Shown here: positions 16,753 through 24,086 of the stretch, piece after piece
Position numbering within the stretch: position 1 is the first letter of the stretch
How the letters are laid out: every line of letters begins with the position of its first letter
Assembly (NCBI GenBank): GCA_945861305.1
Contig: CAMATW010000006.1
Location: forward strand, 1 to 64,000
Reading direction: 5' to 3'
Length of the DNA: 64,000 nt
Origin: Bordetella parapertussis
Lineage (GTDB): Bacteria; Pseudomonadota; Gammaproteobacteria; Burkholderiales; Burkholderiaceae_C
Position numbers and translations under genes: made by a program
The notes under the pieces: model-generated
The model's database searches: none
Told to the model about the DNA's origin: nothing
Seen by the model: only the letters and a program-made list of their open reading frames with translations

Positions 16753-18435
16753 CTAAGATGCGTCATCCATCCAGACGACGGCTTTGCTTTGTGCTGTCCA
16801 CGCCTCAAAAAAAGAGCCATAAGCATCTTCAATCTGGTTGCACTTGACTTTGAGTGTGGGCGTGATAAAGCCTGAAGCGACAGTCCAGGGTGTTGGGTCC
16901 AGCACCAGACACGACAGGCGTTCATGCGGGTCCAGTTGCTGATTCAGGCTCACCAACTCGTGCGCGAAGAAGTCTTGCAGCTGCTGACGCGCTTGCGGTT
17001 GATTGGCCTGTTTGACCAAGTCAGGTGTAAGCGCCAGTATGGCCAAAGGTTGATTCATATTCGCACCCACCACACAACAGGCTTCCACGCCAGGCATCAC
17101 TGCCAGCAAGGCCTCAATGGCCGCAGGTGAAACATATTTACCCTTGCTGGTTTTGAACAAATCTTTCACCCGCCCCGTGAGTTTGAGATTGCCCTGCGCA
17201 TCCAGCGTACCTTTGTCTCCAGTATGTAACCAGCCATCGGAGGTGTAGGCTTGGGCTGTCAGTTCAGGCTCCAGAAAATAACCCAACATCAGCCCCGAGG
17301 ACTGAATCTGCACTTCGCTGCTGTCAGGGTCAAGCCGGCATTTCACCCCAGTCAGCGCTTGACCAACGCTGCCGGGCATTGGATGCTTCACATCGGTCGA
17401 GTGGGTGGCACCGTTCTCGGTCATGCCATACAACTCGATAAGGTTCAAACCCAGTTCGCCATACCAGCGCAATAATTCTGGCGGCATGGGTGCAGCGCCA
17501 CCTGCAGCCACACGGCATTGGTCCAGTCCCAAAGCAGTCAATATTTTTTTCTGCACCAAACGATTAAGCAATGGAATTTTGAGCAGCATCGCCAGTTTTT
17601 TCGGCGGCATCTTGCCATGTACACCTTCGCGAAATTTGAGCCACAACCTAGGCACAGAAAAGAAAAAAGTGGGCCTAGCACGTTGCAAATCCCGTGCAAA
17701 TGTCTCTTGCGACTCTGCAAAAAAAACATGCATACCCGTGGCCAACAACATGTGCTCAACCAAACCTCGCTCTGCAATATGCGACAAGGGCAAGTAAGAC
17801 AGCATTCTGTCGTTCTCATTCAAAGGAATACGCTTTAAGCCCTGTTCAATCATGGCTTGGAAAGTACCAAAGCTGTGCATCACGCCTTTGGGGTTGCCTG
17901 TGGTACCCGAGGTGTACATCACCGTACACAGGTCCTCTGCAGGTCGGATAACTTGTCCTTGCAGTGGGGATTGCTTGCCCACAATGTCAGACCATTGCGC
18001 GCCATGCCACTGAGGCGCCAAGGGCAAGTTGATGCAAGGCAAATGATCGGGAACTCCCGCCCGCATCGCGTCCGCGTCATCTAGCTTGCCAACAAACAGC
18101 AGACATGCGCCGCTGTGCTCCAAAATTTGCCGCACCGTTTTGATGGCCAAGGTGGGATACAAAGGCACAGAAACATGGCCTGCCATCCAGATGGCCCAAT
18201 CGGCCATGATCCAGTGCGCCGTATTTTTTCCCCAAATGGCGATGCGACTGCCAGGCGCATAGCCCAGCGATTGCAGATGGCTTGCCATGCAACGCACTTC
18301 ATACGCGACTTCAGCCCACGTGAATGTCTTGACCAAGCCCTGCCCTAAAGGCTGCGTGAAGCAAACGCGGTGGGGGGCGGTCGCCTCCCAGTGGTAAAGC
18401 CGTTGCAGGGCCAGCATGTCGGATGAGCTGCTCAT
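16753..18435 (-). CDS. AMP-forming acyl-CoA ligase (long-chain FadD15-like)
   Basis: 560 residues of the ANL superfamily. The AMP-binding signature is TVMYTSGTTGNPKGVMHS (171-188), followed by YLPLSHIAER, ELYGMTENG and the hinge-region motif GWLHTGDKG ... GRVKDLFKTSKGKYVSP. The last block is typical of long-chain ligases. It activates a carboxylic acid to its CoA thioester. It sits between the GST-like gene (15 bp) and the MFS gene (25 bp), all on one strand. Within the operon it would activate an acid released by the upstream oxidase and hydrolase steps; the actual acid is unknown. Confidence 0.88.
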   Translation of the reverse strand: MSSSSDMLALQRLYHWEATAPHRVCFTQPLGQGLVKTFTWAEVAYEVRCMASHLQSLGYAPGSRIAIWGKNTAHWIMADWAIWMAGHVSVPLYPTLAIKTVRQILEHSGACLLFVGKLDDADAMRAGVPDHLPCINLPLAPQWHGAQWSDIVGKQSPLQGQVIRPAEDLCTVMYTSGTTGNPKGVMHSFGTFQAMIEQGLKRIPLNENDRMLSYLPLSHIAERGLVEHMLLATGMHVFFAESQETFARDLQRARPTFFFSVPRLWLKFREGVHGKMPPKKLAMLLKIPLLNRLVQKKILTALGLDQCRVAAGGAAPMPPELLRWYGELGLNLIELYGMTENGATHSTDVKHPMPGSVGQALTGVKCRLDPDSSEVQIQSSGLMLGYFLEPELTAQAYTSDGWLHTGDKGTLDAQGNLKLTGRVKDLFKTSKGKYVSPAAIEALLAVMPGVEACCVVGANMNQPLAILALTPDLVKQANQPQARQQLQDFFAHELVSLNQQLDPHERLSCLVLDPTPWTVASGFITPTLKVKCNQIEDAYGSFFEAWTAQSKAVVWMDDAS

Positions 18436-18450
18436 GTGGTGTTTCTCCTG

Positions 18451-19632
18451 TTACTTTAGAACCATTAAGTTGTTTTGCCGCTCCAAAGCACGCGGCAGGC
18501 GCAAGTCCATCACTTCCTGCCCCCCTGTTCGTTCGACCCATGCGGCCAGTTTTTGCTTAGCGTCCCCAGACAATGCGTTCGCCGCATCCTGCGCCATTTG
18601 AAACAACCACAACCCATGCACTGCGCTGGCTCGATGTACCTGAACACCTCGCCATGCATAGCTCACCATGCCCAATGTGGGATGCACCATATGTTTATCG
18701 TTGATATGGACCAGATGTCCAGCTTGAACTTCAGGGTGAGCAACCAGCCATTGCTGGTAGCTTGCGATGTCGGCACCAAGCAGTGGCCCCCAATCTTTGA
18801 AAACCAAAGCCAGCAAAGGCTCCAAAGTGGTGGGTATCGCGTCATCGGGTAGCCAATCGGCGTCGTGTGGTGCATATTCACCATCTGGCGTGTTGGGCAG
18901 TTGCATACGCTCTACCCATCGCGCAACGTTTGGCGCACGTTTCTTCATCAATGCGGTGGGGTAAGGGTCGCGTCCAAGGTGTGCATACATGGGCGCGATG
19001 AGACCCAAGTCGGCAATGCTCACTCGCCATCCCATCACATAGGGGTAGCTTTGAAAGTGAACATCGAGGGCTTCCAGTAATTCTTCGTAAGCAGTCTCTA
19101 TGGCAGGCACCGTCTCATGGGTGATTCCCAGCGATGGCAAACTGGAACTGAAAAAATCCATGACCCGCCTGCCAGCAGCACGCCGTGCTTCGCGGTCTGC
19201 ACCTGCATACAGTCCACGTCCGAACTCGGTCTGCAAGAAAAGTTCCTGCTCATCGCGGTAACTCCACCGGTAGTGCATGGCAGCCTGCAACATGCCTTCG
19301 AGACCAAAGCCGTCGATCAATCTGGCCACCACCCGTTGAACCGGTGTTGAAGGGGTCATGGAAGTCACTGAAGTGAGACTGTCGAGCGAGTCCAAATAGG
19401 TGACGATGTCCGTGGAGTCTTGGATGAATTGACCCTCAGGCGTTTCAAGTACGGGAAAAGTCACCATGCCAATAGCAGGTCGAACGCGGGCTTTGTAGTC
19501 TGTGTGTGAAGGACAGCGCTCAACAAATGCAAGCCCTTTTTTGATGAGGCACGACCGCGCTTTCCCCGTGTAGAGCGAGTGCGGCGTACCCCAAAGAATG
19601 TAGGGGCCCTTTGGACTAACTGCGGTGGTCAT
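18451..19632 (-). CDS. Glutathione S-transferase-like protein with a long C-terminal extension
   Basis: 393 residues, against about 200-230 for ordinary GSTs. The N-terminal thioredoxin-like domain shows LWGTPHSLYTGKARS and the glutathione-site block FPVLETPEGQFIQDSTDIVTYLD (cis-Pro and Asp-Ser). A helical GST C-domain follows to about residue 260. The last 130 residues are an extension I do not recognise. The ATG at 19632 is chosen because it begins the GST fold; upstream in-frame codons belong to the FAD oxidase gene. It starts 2 bp after the oxidase stop, so the genes are almost certainly coupled. Glutathione conjugation, cleavage or isomerisation of a pathway intermediate is inferred. Confidence 0.8.
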   Translation of the reverse strand: MTTAVSPKGPYILWGTPHSLYTGKARSCLIKKGLAFVERCPSHTDYKARVRPAIGMVTFPVLETPEGQFIQDSTDIVTYLDSLDSLTSVTSMTPSTPVQRVVARLIDGFGLEGMLQAAMHYRWSYRDEQELFLQTEFGRGLYAGADREARRAAGRRVMDFFSSSLPSLGITHETVPAIETAYEELLEALDVHFQSYPYVMGWRVSIADLGLIAPMYAHLGRDPYPTALMKKRAPNVARWVERMQLPNTPDGEYAPHDADWLPDDAIPTTLEPLLALVFKDWGPLLGADIASYQQWLVAHPEVQAGHLVHINDKHMVHPTLGMVSYAWRGVQVHRASAVHGLWLFQMAQDAANALSGDAKQKLAAWVERTGGQEVMDLRLPRALERQNNLMVLK

Positions 19633-19634
19633 AG

Positions 19635-20990
19635 TCAAGTAGCCTGAGTTGATAAGCGTCCCATCCAAGGATGGAAGCGACCTTGTGGGTCGTACTTTGC
19701 TCTGGCTTGGTCCAACCTGACCATGTTGGCGTCCGACACAAATTTGGCAGGACGACGAGCCAGGTTTTCGTCCGCCAGTTGAATGCCACGGCTCCAAGAC
19801 TCAAGAGACTTCATGTGGTCGGTTGCCCAATTGACGTGAGGGGCTTCGTCCACACCTTTGCCCAAGCCGCAATAAAGCGCTAAGTAAGTGCGGTGCTCCT
19901 GAGAGAAGGCCATGTCGGGGCGCTGCACCGGGCCGTTCCAGTTGAGCCACAGCACATGACTGGGGTGTGGCGGTTGGGTATCTGCAATTTTTCGAATGGC
20001 AGGCAACAGCGGTTCTATGGGGTCGTTCATCCACATGTTGTCGGCGCTCCAACGGGTGTTGGAGAGAAACAAAACCTTCTCGCCAGTCTTGAGCATGAAT
20101 TCCAACGACATGGGAACCAGTGGTAAGTGCAAACTGGACAAATGCCGCACGGGGCTTTGTGTCATGAAGCTAACTAACTCACGGGCCTCAGACCAACTGT
20201 CGGCCATCACGGGGGCAACCACCTCCATGCCATGCGAGTTAATGAGCAAAGCCTTGGGGTTCATGACGATTTGAAACTCTACTTTGGGCGAGACCTGTGG
20301 CCCCACCTTGTCGGCCCAGCGCATCACTTCTTCCAAATGCTGGATGCGAAACACTTGGGTTTTTAAACCAATGAAGCGGGGTCGCTTGTGCAGTTGCAAA
20401 TGAAACCGTACCACCACGCCAAAGAAGCCTGGACCAGCGCCTCGTGCAGACCAAAATAAATCTGCATTTTCTTTTTCACTGGCATGAACCAGCGAACCAT
20501 CAGCCAACACCACATCGATGCCGATCACGTTTTGACAACCCATGCCCAGATTGCGGCTGTTCCATCCAAAGCCACCTTGCAACAAGAAGCCCCCCATGCC
20601 AACCGTATAGGCGTGAGCCATGGGGAAAAATAATTGGTGCTTGACCACAGCGGCATTGAGTTCACCGGCTAACACACCGGGACCAATGACAGCAGTTTTG
20701 TTTCTTGAGTTGATCTCAATGCCATTTAACCTAGACAAGTCAAGCATCAAGCCGCCATCGCGGATATGGTTTTGCGCCCAACTGTGACCACCTGAGCACA
20801 TGCCAATGTGCATACCGTCTTGCGCGGCTTGGCGCACCGCTGCCATGACTTCATACACATCATTGGCTTGCACCACGATGTCTGGTCTCCTGCCTGGGTC
20901 GCGTACCGTAAAACTGGTGCCCAACACAGCTTGCTCAAAACCTGCTTCGCCTCGGCGAACGACGCTGCCTTTCGTGACGTTTTTGTTCAT
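19635..20990 (-). CDS. FAD-linked oxidase of the berberine-bridge/PCMH type
   Basis: 451 residues. The PCMH-type FAD domain has SGGHSW, where His69 is the usual covalent 8-alpha flavin attachment site. The block TVGMGGFLLQGGFGWNSRN follows. The second flavin-linking cysteine of bicovalent enzymes, normally just before this block, appears absent (the residues before it read MAHAY). The C-terminus has a BBE-like end (KYDPQGRFHPWMGR). No signal peptide is present, so it is cytoplasmic. It is the second gene of the TetR-side operon, 14 bp after the PhlG-like gene. Oxidation of an alcohol, phenol or C-H bond of an aromatic substrate is inferred from family. Confidence 0.87.
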   Translation of the reverse strand: MNKNVTKGSVVRRGEAGFEQAVLGTSFTVRDPGRRPDIVVQANDVYEVMAAVRQAAQDGMHIGMCSGGHSWAQNHIRDGGLMLDLSRLNGIEINSRNKTAVIGPGVLAGELNAAVVKHQLFFPMAHAYTVGMGGFLLQGGFGWNSRNLGMGCQNVIGIDVVLADGSLVHASEKENADLFWSARGAGPGFFGVVVRFHLQLHKRPRFIGLKTQVFRIQHLEEVMRWADKVGPQVSPKVEFQIVMNPKALLINSHGMEVVAPVMADSWSEARELVSFMTQSPVRHLSSLHLPLVPMSLEFMLKTGEKVLFLSNTRWSADNMWMNDPIEPLLPAIRKIADTQPPHPSHVLWLNWNGPVQRPDMAFSQEHRTYLALYCGLGKGVDEAPHVNWATDHMKSLESWSRGIQLADENLARRPAKFVSDANMVRLDQARAKYDPQGRFHPWMGRLSTQAT

Positions 20991-21004
20991 CTAGATTCTT
21001 TCAG

Positions 21005-21829
21005 TTAAGCAGATGCATGAGGGCCAAATTTTTTGTACAAAGCAGGCAATATCTCTGCCAGATGGTTCATTTCCTGTGCGCAATGCACCAACAGATCAGC
21101 CCCTTGGTTTGCCTTTAAAGGGTTGAAATGCGCGGCAACACCCCCCAGCAACTTCCCTATGGCGTTGTCCATGCCGCGGGGTCGTACGTTGTTGCCTCCC
21201 AGCCAGAAACGAGATCGCATCTCACACCCTCCCTCGACGGGTCGCAGGTGGTGGATCAACCACCCCGTTTCCATGGGTGTGCCAGCAATGCCGCCACGGG
21301 CACAGATGGCCACCTCGCCTTGGCGCTTCAATCGGTCTTCATCCAAGCCCAAAATCGCCGGAGCAACAAAGCGGATGGTGAGGCTGAGCAACTCTGGGCC
21401 GACATACTCCACCACTTTTGAGGTGCGCCCGATGTAATGGTTCAAGTCGCTTCTTCCATCGGCCCAATTCGCACTGATGTGGGCGCGAGGATGCCACAAC
21501 TTGTAACGCTGCGCTTCGCTGCCGTGCCAAGCAAACCACCAGTCCCACATGGCGGGGGTCACGTTGGGCATCTGGGTCAATGCAAACACCTGAACCGAGC
21601 CATCGGGGCCTAAACCAAAACCAGTTTCAAGGGGCCAGTAGCCCGGTTCAAGCAATTCATCAGCGCGGTCTACCAAGGGAAAGAGTTCAAAAGCCTGACC
21701 ACCTGTCAGCAAGGCTTCTTTTACATGCTCAGGCAAAGGCATCCATTCGTCACGATAAAAAGAGGCGTAAGGGCTTTGGGCTAACTCTGTGGACGTGTAG
21801 CCGAGATAAAGGTGGGGGGGCATTTTCAT
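21005..21829 (-). CDS. PhlG-like C-C hydrolase (2,4-diacetylphloroglucinol hydrolase family)
   Basis: 274 residues resembling the zinc-dependent DAPG hydrolase family. Candidate metal ligands are His113 (LWHPRAH), Glu141 (VVEYVG), and His249 with Glu253 (HCAQE); His194 (LIHHLRP) is a candidate catalytic residue. As I recall, PhlG uses His129, Glu160, His214, His270 and Glu274, so the spacings agree to within a few residues. PhlG cleaves an acyl side chain from a phloroglucinol ring. This is the first gene of the operon and faces a TetR regulator. The true substrate is unknown. The start lies 2 nt from the operator and has no ribosome-binding site; ATG 21823 is an alternative. Confidence 0.78.
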   Translation of the reverse strand: MKMPPHLYLGYTSTELAQSPYASFYRDEWMPLPEHVKEALLTGGQAFELFPLVDRADELLEPGYWPLETGFGLGPDGSVQVFALTQMPNVTPAMWDWWFAWHGSEAQRYKLWHPRAHISANWADGRSDLNHYIGRTSKVVEYVGPELLSLTIRFVAPAILGLDEDRLKRQGEVAICARGGIAGTPMETGWLIHHLRPVEGGCEMRSRFWLGGNNVRPRGMDNAIGKLLGGVAAHFNPLKANQGADLLVHCAQEMNHLAEILPALYKKFGPHASA

Positions 21830-21831
21830 GG

Positions 21832-21859
21832 TTTTATTATGCTAACTGGCATAATAAAA
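21832..21859. promoter_or_regulatory. Perfect 28-bp palindrome, candidate TetR operator
   Basis: TTTTATTATGC (21832-21842), spacer TAACTG, GCATAATAAAA (21849-21859): an 11+11 bp perfect inverted repeat between the PhlG-like gene and the divergent TetR gene. It contains CATAAT on both strands. On the minus strand this -10-like box ends 6 nt before the PhlG-like ATG. TetR binding here would block the promoter of the operon and probably its own. Confidence 0.8.
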
Positions 21860-21867
21860 TTCGCAAA

Positions 21868-21883
21868 CTAGGGTCTTCCCTAG
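21868..21883. promoter_or_regulatory. Second palindrome in the TetR intergenic region
   Basis: CTAGGG TCTT CCCTAG, perfect 6-bp arms with a 4-nt spacer, 8 bp from the larger palindrome on the TetR side. It could be a second regulator site or a hairpin in the tetR leader. CTAACTG (21842-21848) also recurs inverted as CAGTTAG (21894-21900). Confidence 0.4.
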
Positions 21884-21912
21884 ACATCAGCTTCAGTTAG
21901 AGTTAGTGACTT

Positions 21913-22578
21913 ATGGCAACCCAAGCTGTTTCAAACCCCTCCAGAAAACGCGGTCGCCCTGCTCGCGACCAATACGACGCCAGCTTGGCTATTCGCCAAG
22001 CTGCTTTGAATGTGTTTGCCCAAAACGGCTTTGAGCGATCCAGCATTGCAGAAATTGCCAAAGTAGCGAATGTGGCCAAGCCGCTGATCCACTACCACTT
22101 TGCCAGCAAGGAAGTATTGTGGCAATCGGCGGTCAGCGATGCACAAGCAGCCTTAATGGCAGATACCCTGCTTTTTCAAGAACGCTTGTCACACCTCAGC
22201 CCCATGCAATCGATTGAATTCATTTCCGAAAAAATGGTCGAATTTGCTGCAAGCCATCCGCAACTGGTACGTATCGTGGTAGTAGAAACAGGCAAAGGAG
22301 GCAGCCGAGCAGAGTGGCTTTTTGAGCATTTTTTGCTGCCCAGCTACGCCATTGGTCAAACCATCATTGACCGGATCAGCAAAGAGTTAAAACTTGGCAG
22401 CGCCAAGCCCAAAGCAGAGCATTTGCTGCCGGTGATGCTGGGGGTGATGAACTTTCCTTTTCTGGAAGCCGAAATCATCCGAAGGGCTTACGGGAAAGAT
22501 GTTTATTCGAAAACTTATGTCAAAAGGCACGGCAAAGTTATGTGCAAGGTCTTGGAAACTTTTTTCAAAATCAACTGA
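21913..22578 (+). CDS. TetR/AcrR family transcriptional regulator
   Basis: 221 residues. The N-terminal helix-turn-helix is canonical: ALNVFAQNGFERSSIAEIAKVANVAKPLIHYHFASKEVLW (about residues 31-70). A ligand-binding helical domain follows. It is divergent from the PhlG-like operon across 83 bp that hold a perfect 28-bp palindrome, the classic arrangement for a local repressor relieved by a pathway compound. A small membrane-protein gene follows 20 bp downstream, and a TRAP binding-protein gene 27 bp after that, perhaps in one transcript. Start ATG 21913; the ribosome-binding site is weak. Confidence 0.93.
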   Translation: MATQAVSNPSRKRGRPARDQYDASLAIRQAALNVFAQNGFERSSIAEIAKVANVAKPLIHYHFASKEVLWQSAVSDAQAALMADTLLFQERLSHLSPMQSIEFISEKMVEFAASHPQLVRIVVVETGKGGSRAEWLFEHFLLPSYAIGQTIIDRISKELKLGSAKPKAEHLLPVMLGVMNFPFLEAEIIRRAYGKDVYSKTYVKRHGKVMCKVLETFFKIN

Positions 22579-22598
22579 TAAGCCCACAGGAAACACTC

Positions 22599-22970
22599 AT
22601 GGAAACCTTTTGGATTTGGATTTTGGTACTGATTGTGTTGTCTCCGCTGATTCTTGGCGTCTTGCTGATTGGTCTGCAAAGAAAGGTGCGCATCATCCAC
22701 TCGGTCTCTGGCATGGGTAAAAATGGTTATGTCGGTTTTAGCTGGACTTACTTGTTGTTTGGCTGGTTTGTGCCAGTGATTCGCGGCGAGCTTGGCGTTG
22801 GCGTCTTGCATCTGGTCATCACCTTTGTATCGTTTGGGCTGTCGCAGTTGATCTTTCCTTTTCTCTACAACCGCCAGTACATGAACCGCATGCTTACCAC
22901 TGGGTGGGCGCTTGATACCCTAGACCCCAATTACGACATCGCCAGAGAAAAACTCGATATCGTCAGCTAA
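22599..22970 (+). CDS. Small integral membrane protein of unknown function
   Basis: 123 residues with two strongly hydrophobic segments (about 3-24 and 48-90, the second probably two helices). A conserved-looking stretch (HSVSGMGKNGYVGFSWTYLLFGWFVP) lies between them. Small proteins of this pattern occur in Burkholderiales, some labelled HrgC-like; I cannot assign a function. The start is ATG 22599, preceded by AGGAAA 6 nt upstream; an earlier in-frame start at 22542 lies inside tetR. It lies 20 bp after tetR on the same strand. Confidence 0.72.
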   Translation: METFWIWILVLIVLSPLILGVLLIGLQRKVRIIHSVSGMGKNGYVGFSWTYLLFGWFVPVIRGELGVGVLHLVITFVSFGLSQLIFPFLYNRQYMNRMLTTGWALDTLDPNYDIAREKLDIVS

Positions 22971-22997
22971 CATCAAGTCAACTTTTGAAGGACCTCC

Positions 22998-24086
22998 ATG
23001 CAACGCAGAAATTTTCTCTCCACCACAGCTGTGGGCGCAGGCGTTGCCGCCATCAGTGCGCCAGCACGGGCGCAATCCTCCAAGCCAGAAATTCGCTGGC
23101 GTTTAGCTTCAAGCTATCCCAAGTCCTTAGACACCATCTACGGCGCGGTGGACATGATGACCAAGCGCGTGGCTGAGTTGACCGATGGCAAATTCAAAAT
23201 CAGCTTGCACGCTGCGGGTGAGTTACTTCCCCCTCTTCAAGTACTCGATGGCGTACAAAACGGCACCGTGGAAGCGGGCCACAGCGCCAGCTATTTCTAC
23301 ATTGGCAAGGACCCCACTTTCGGTTTTGGCACTGCCCTGCCCTTTGGCTTGAATACCCGCGGCCAAAACGCTTGGATGTATGTGGGCGGCGGCATCGAGT
23401 TACTCAATGAGTTCTACAGCAACTATGGCGTGATCAATATGCCTGTGGGGAACACCGGCGCACAAATGGCGGGTTGGTACCGCAAAGAAATCAAAACCGT
23501 GGCAGATTTCAAAGGCTTGAAATTCCGCGTGGGTGGCTTAGCTGGAAAAATTTTGACCAAGTTGGGGGTGGTGCCACAGCAACTCGCACCTGGCGACTTG
23601 TATGCCGCACTGGAAAAAGGCGTGATCGATGCAGCCGAGTTTGTGGGCCCTGCTGACGACGAACACCTTAGCTTGCACAAGGTGGCGAAATACTATTACT
23701 ACCCAGGATGGTGGGAGGGTTCAGCCACCCTGTCCTTGTTTATCAACCAAAAAGCCTTTGCCGCCTTGCCTGCCGATTACAAAGCAGCCTTGCGGGTAGC
23801 GTCTGCCGAGGCCAACCAATGGTCTACCGCCAAATACGACATCAGCAATCCTGCAGCGTTGCGCAGGCTGATCTCGGGGGGCGCACAGTTGCGTCGCTTC
23901 TCGCCCGAATTGCTCAGCGCTTGTTTCAAGGCGGCCAACGAGTTCTATACGGAACTGAACGACACCAACCCAGCGTTTAAAAAAATCTACACCCCTTGGT
24001 CCAAGTTCCGCGACGAGCATGTGTTGTGGTCTCAGTTTTGCGAAATGCCCTTCGACTCTTTCATGGCCAGCATCCGCAAAACCTAA
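22998..24086 (+). CDS. TRAP transporter solute-binding protein (DctP family), orphan
   Basis: 362 residues. A Tat-type leader (MQRRNFLSTTAVGAGVAAIS, cleavage near ARAQ) is followed by a DctP fold: WRLASSYPKSLDTIYGA, FKGLKFRVGGLAGKIL, and a central block AAEFVGPADDEHLSLHKVAKYYYYPGWWE. The last resembles TRAP proteins for 2-oxo acids and related carboxylates. It would capture a substrate in the periplasm for a DctQ/DctM permease, but neither membrane subunit is adjacent. It follows the tetR and small membrane genes closely (27 bp), so it may share their control. It overlaps the facing comEC end by 4 bp. Confidence 0.88.
   Translation: MQRRNFLSTTAVGAGVAAISAPARAQSSKPEIRWRLASSYPKSLDTIYGAVDMMTKRVAELTDGKFKISLHAAGELLPPLQVLDGVQNGTVEAGHSASYFYIGKDPTFGFGTALPFGLNTRGQNAWMYVGGGIELLNEFYSNYGVINMPVGNTGAQMAGWYRKEIKTVADFKGLKFRVGGLAGKILTKLGVVPQQLAPGDLYAALEKGVIDAAEFVGPADDEHLSLHKVAKYYYYPGWWEGSATLSLFINQKAFAALPADYKAALRVASAEANQWSTAKYDISNPAALRRLISGGAQLRRFSPELLSACFKAANEFYTELNDTNPAFKKIYTPWSKFRDEHVLWSQFCEMPFDSFMASIRKT

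Noticed and set aside
19632..19797. Longer GST-like protein starting at 19797
   Set aside because: The extra 55 codons lie wholly within the FAD oxidase gene in another frame and have no fold character. The GST fold begins at 19632.
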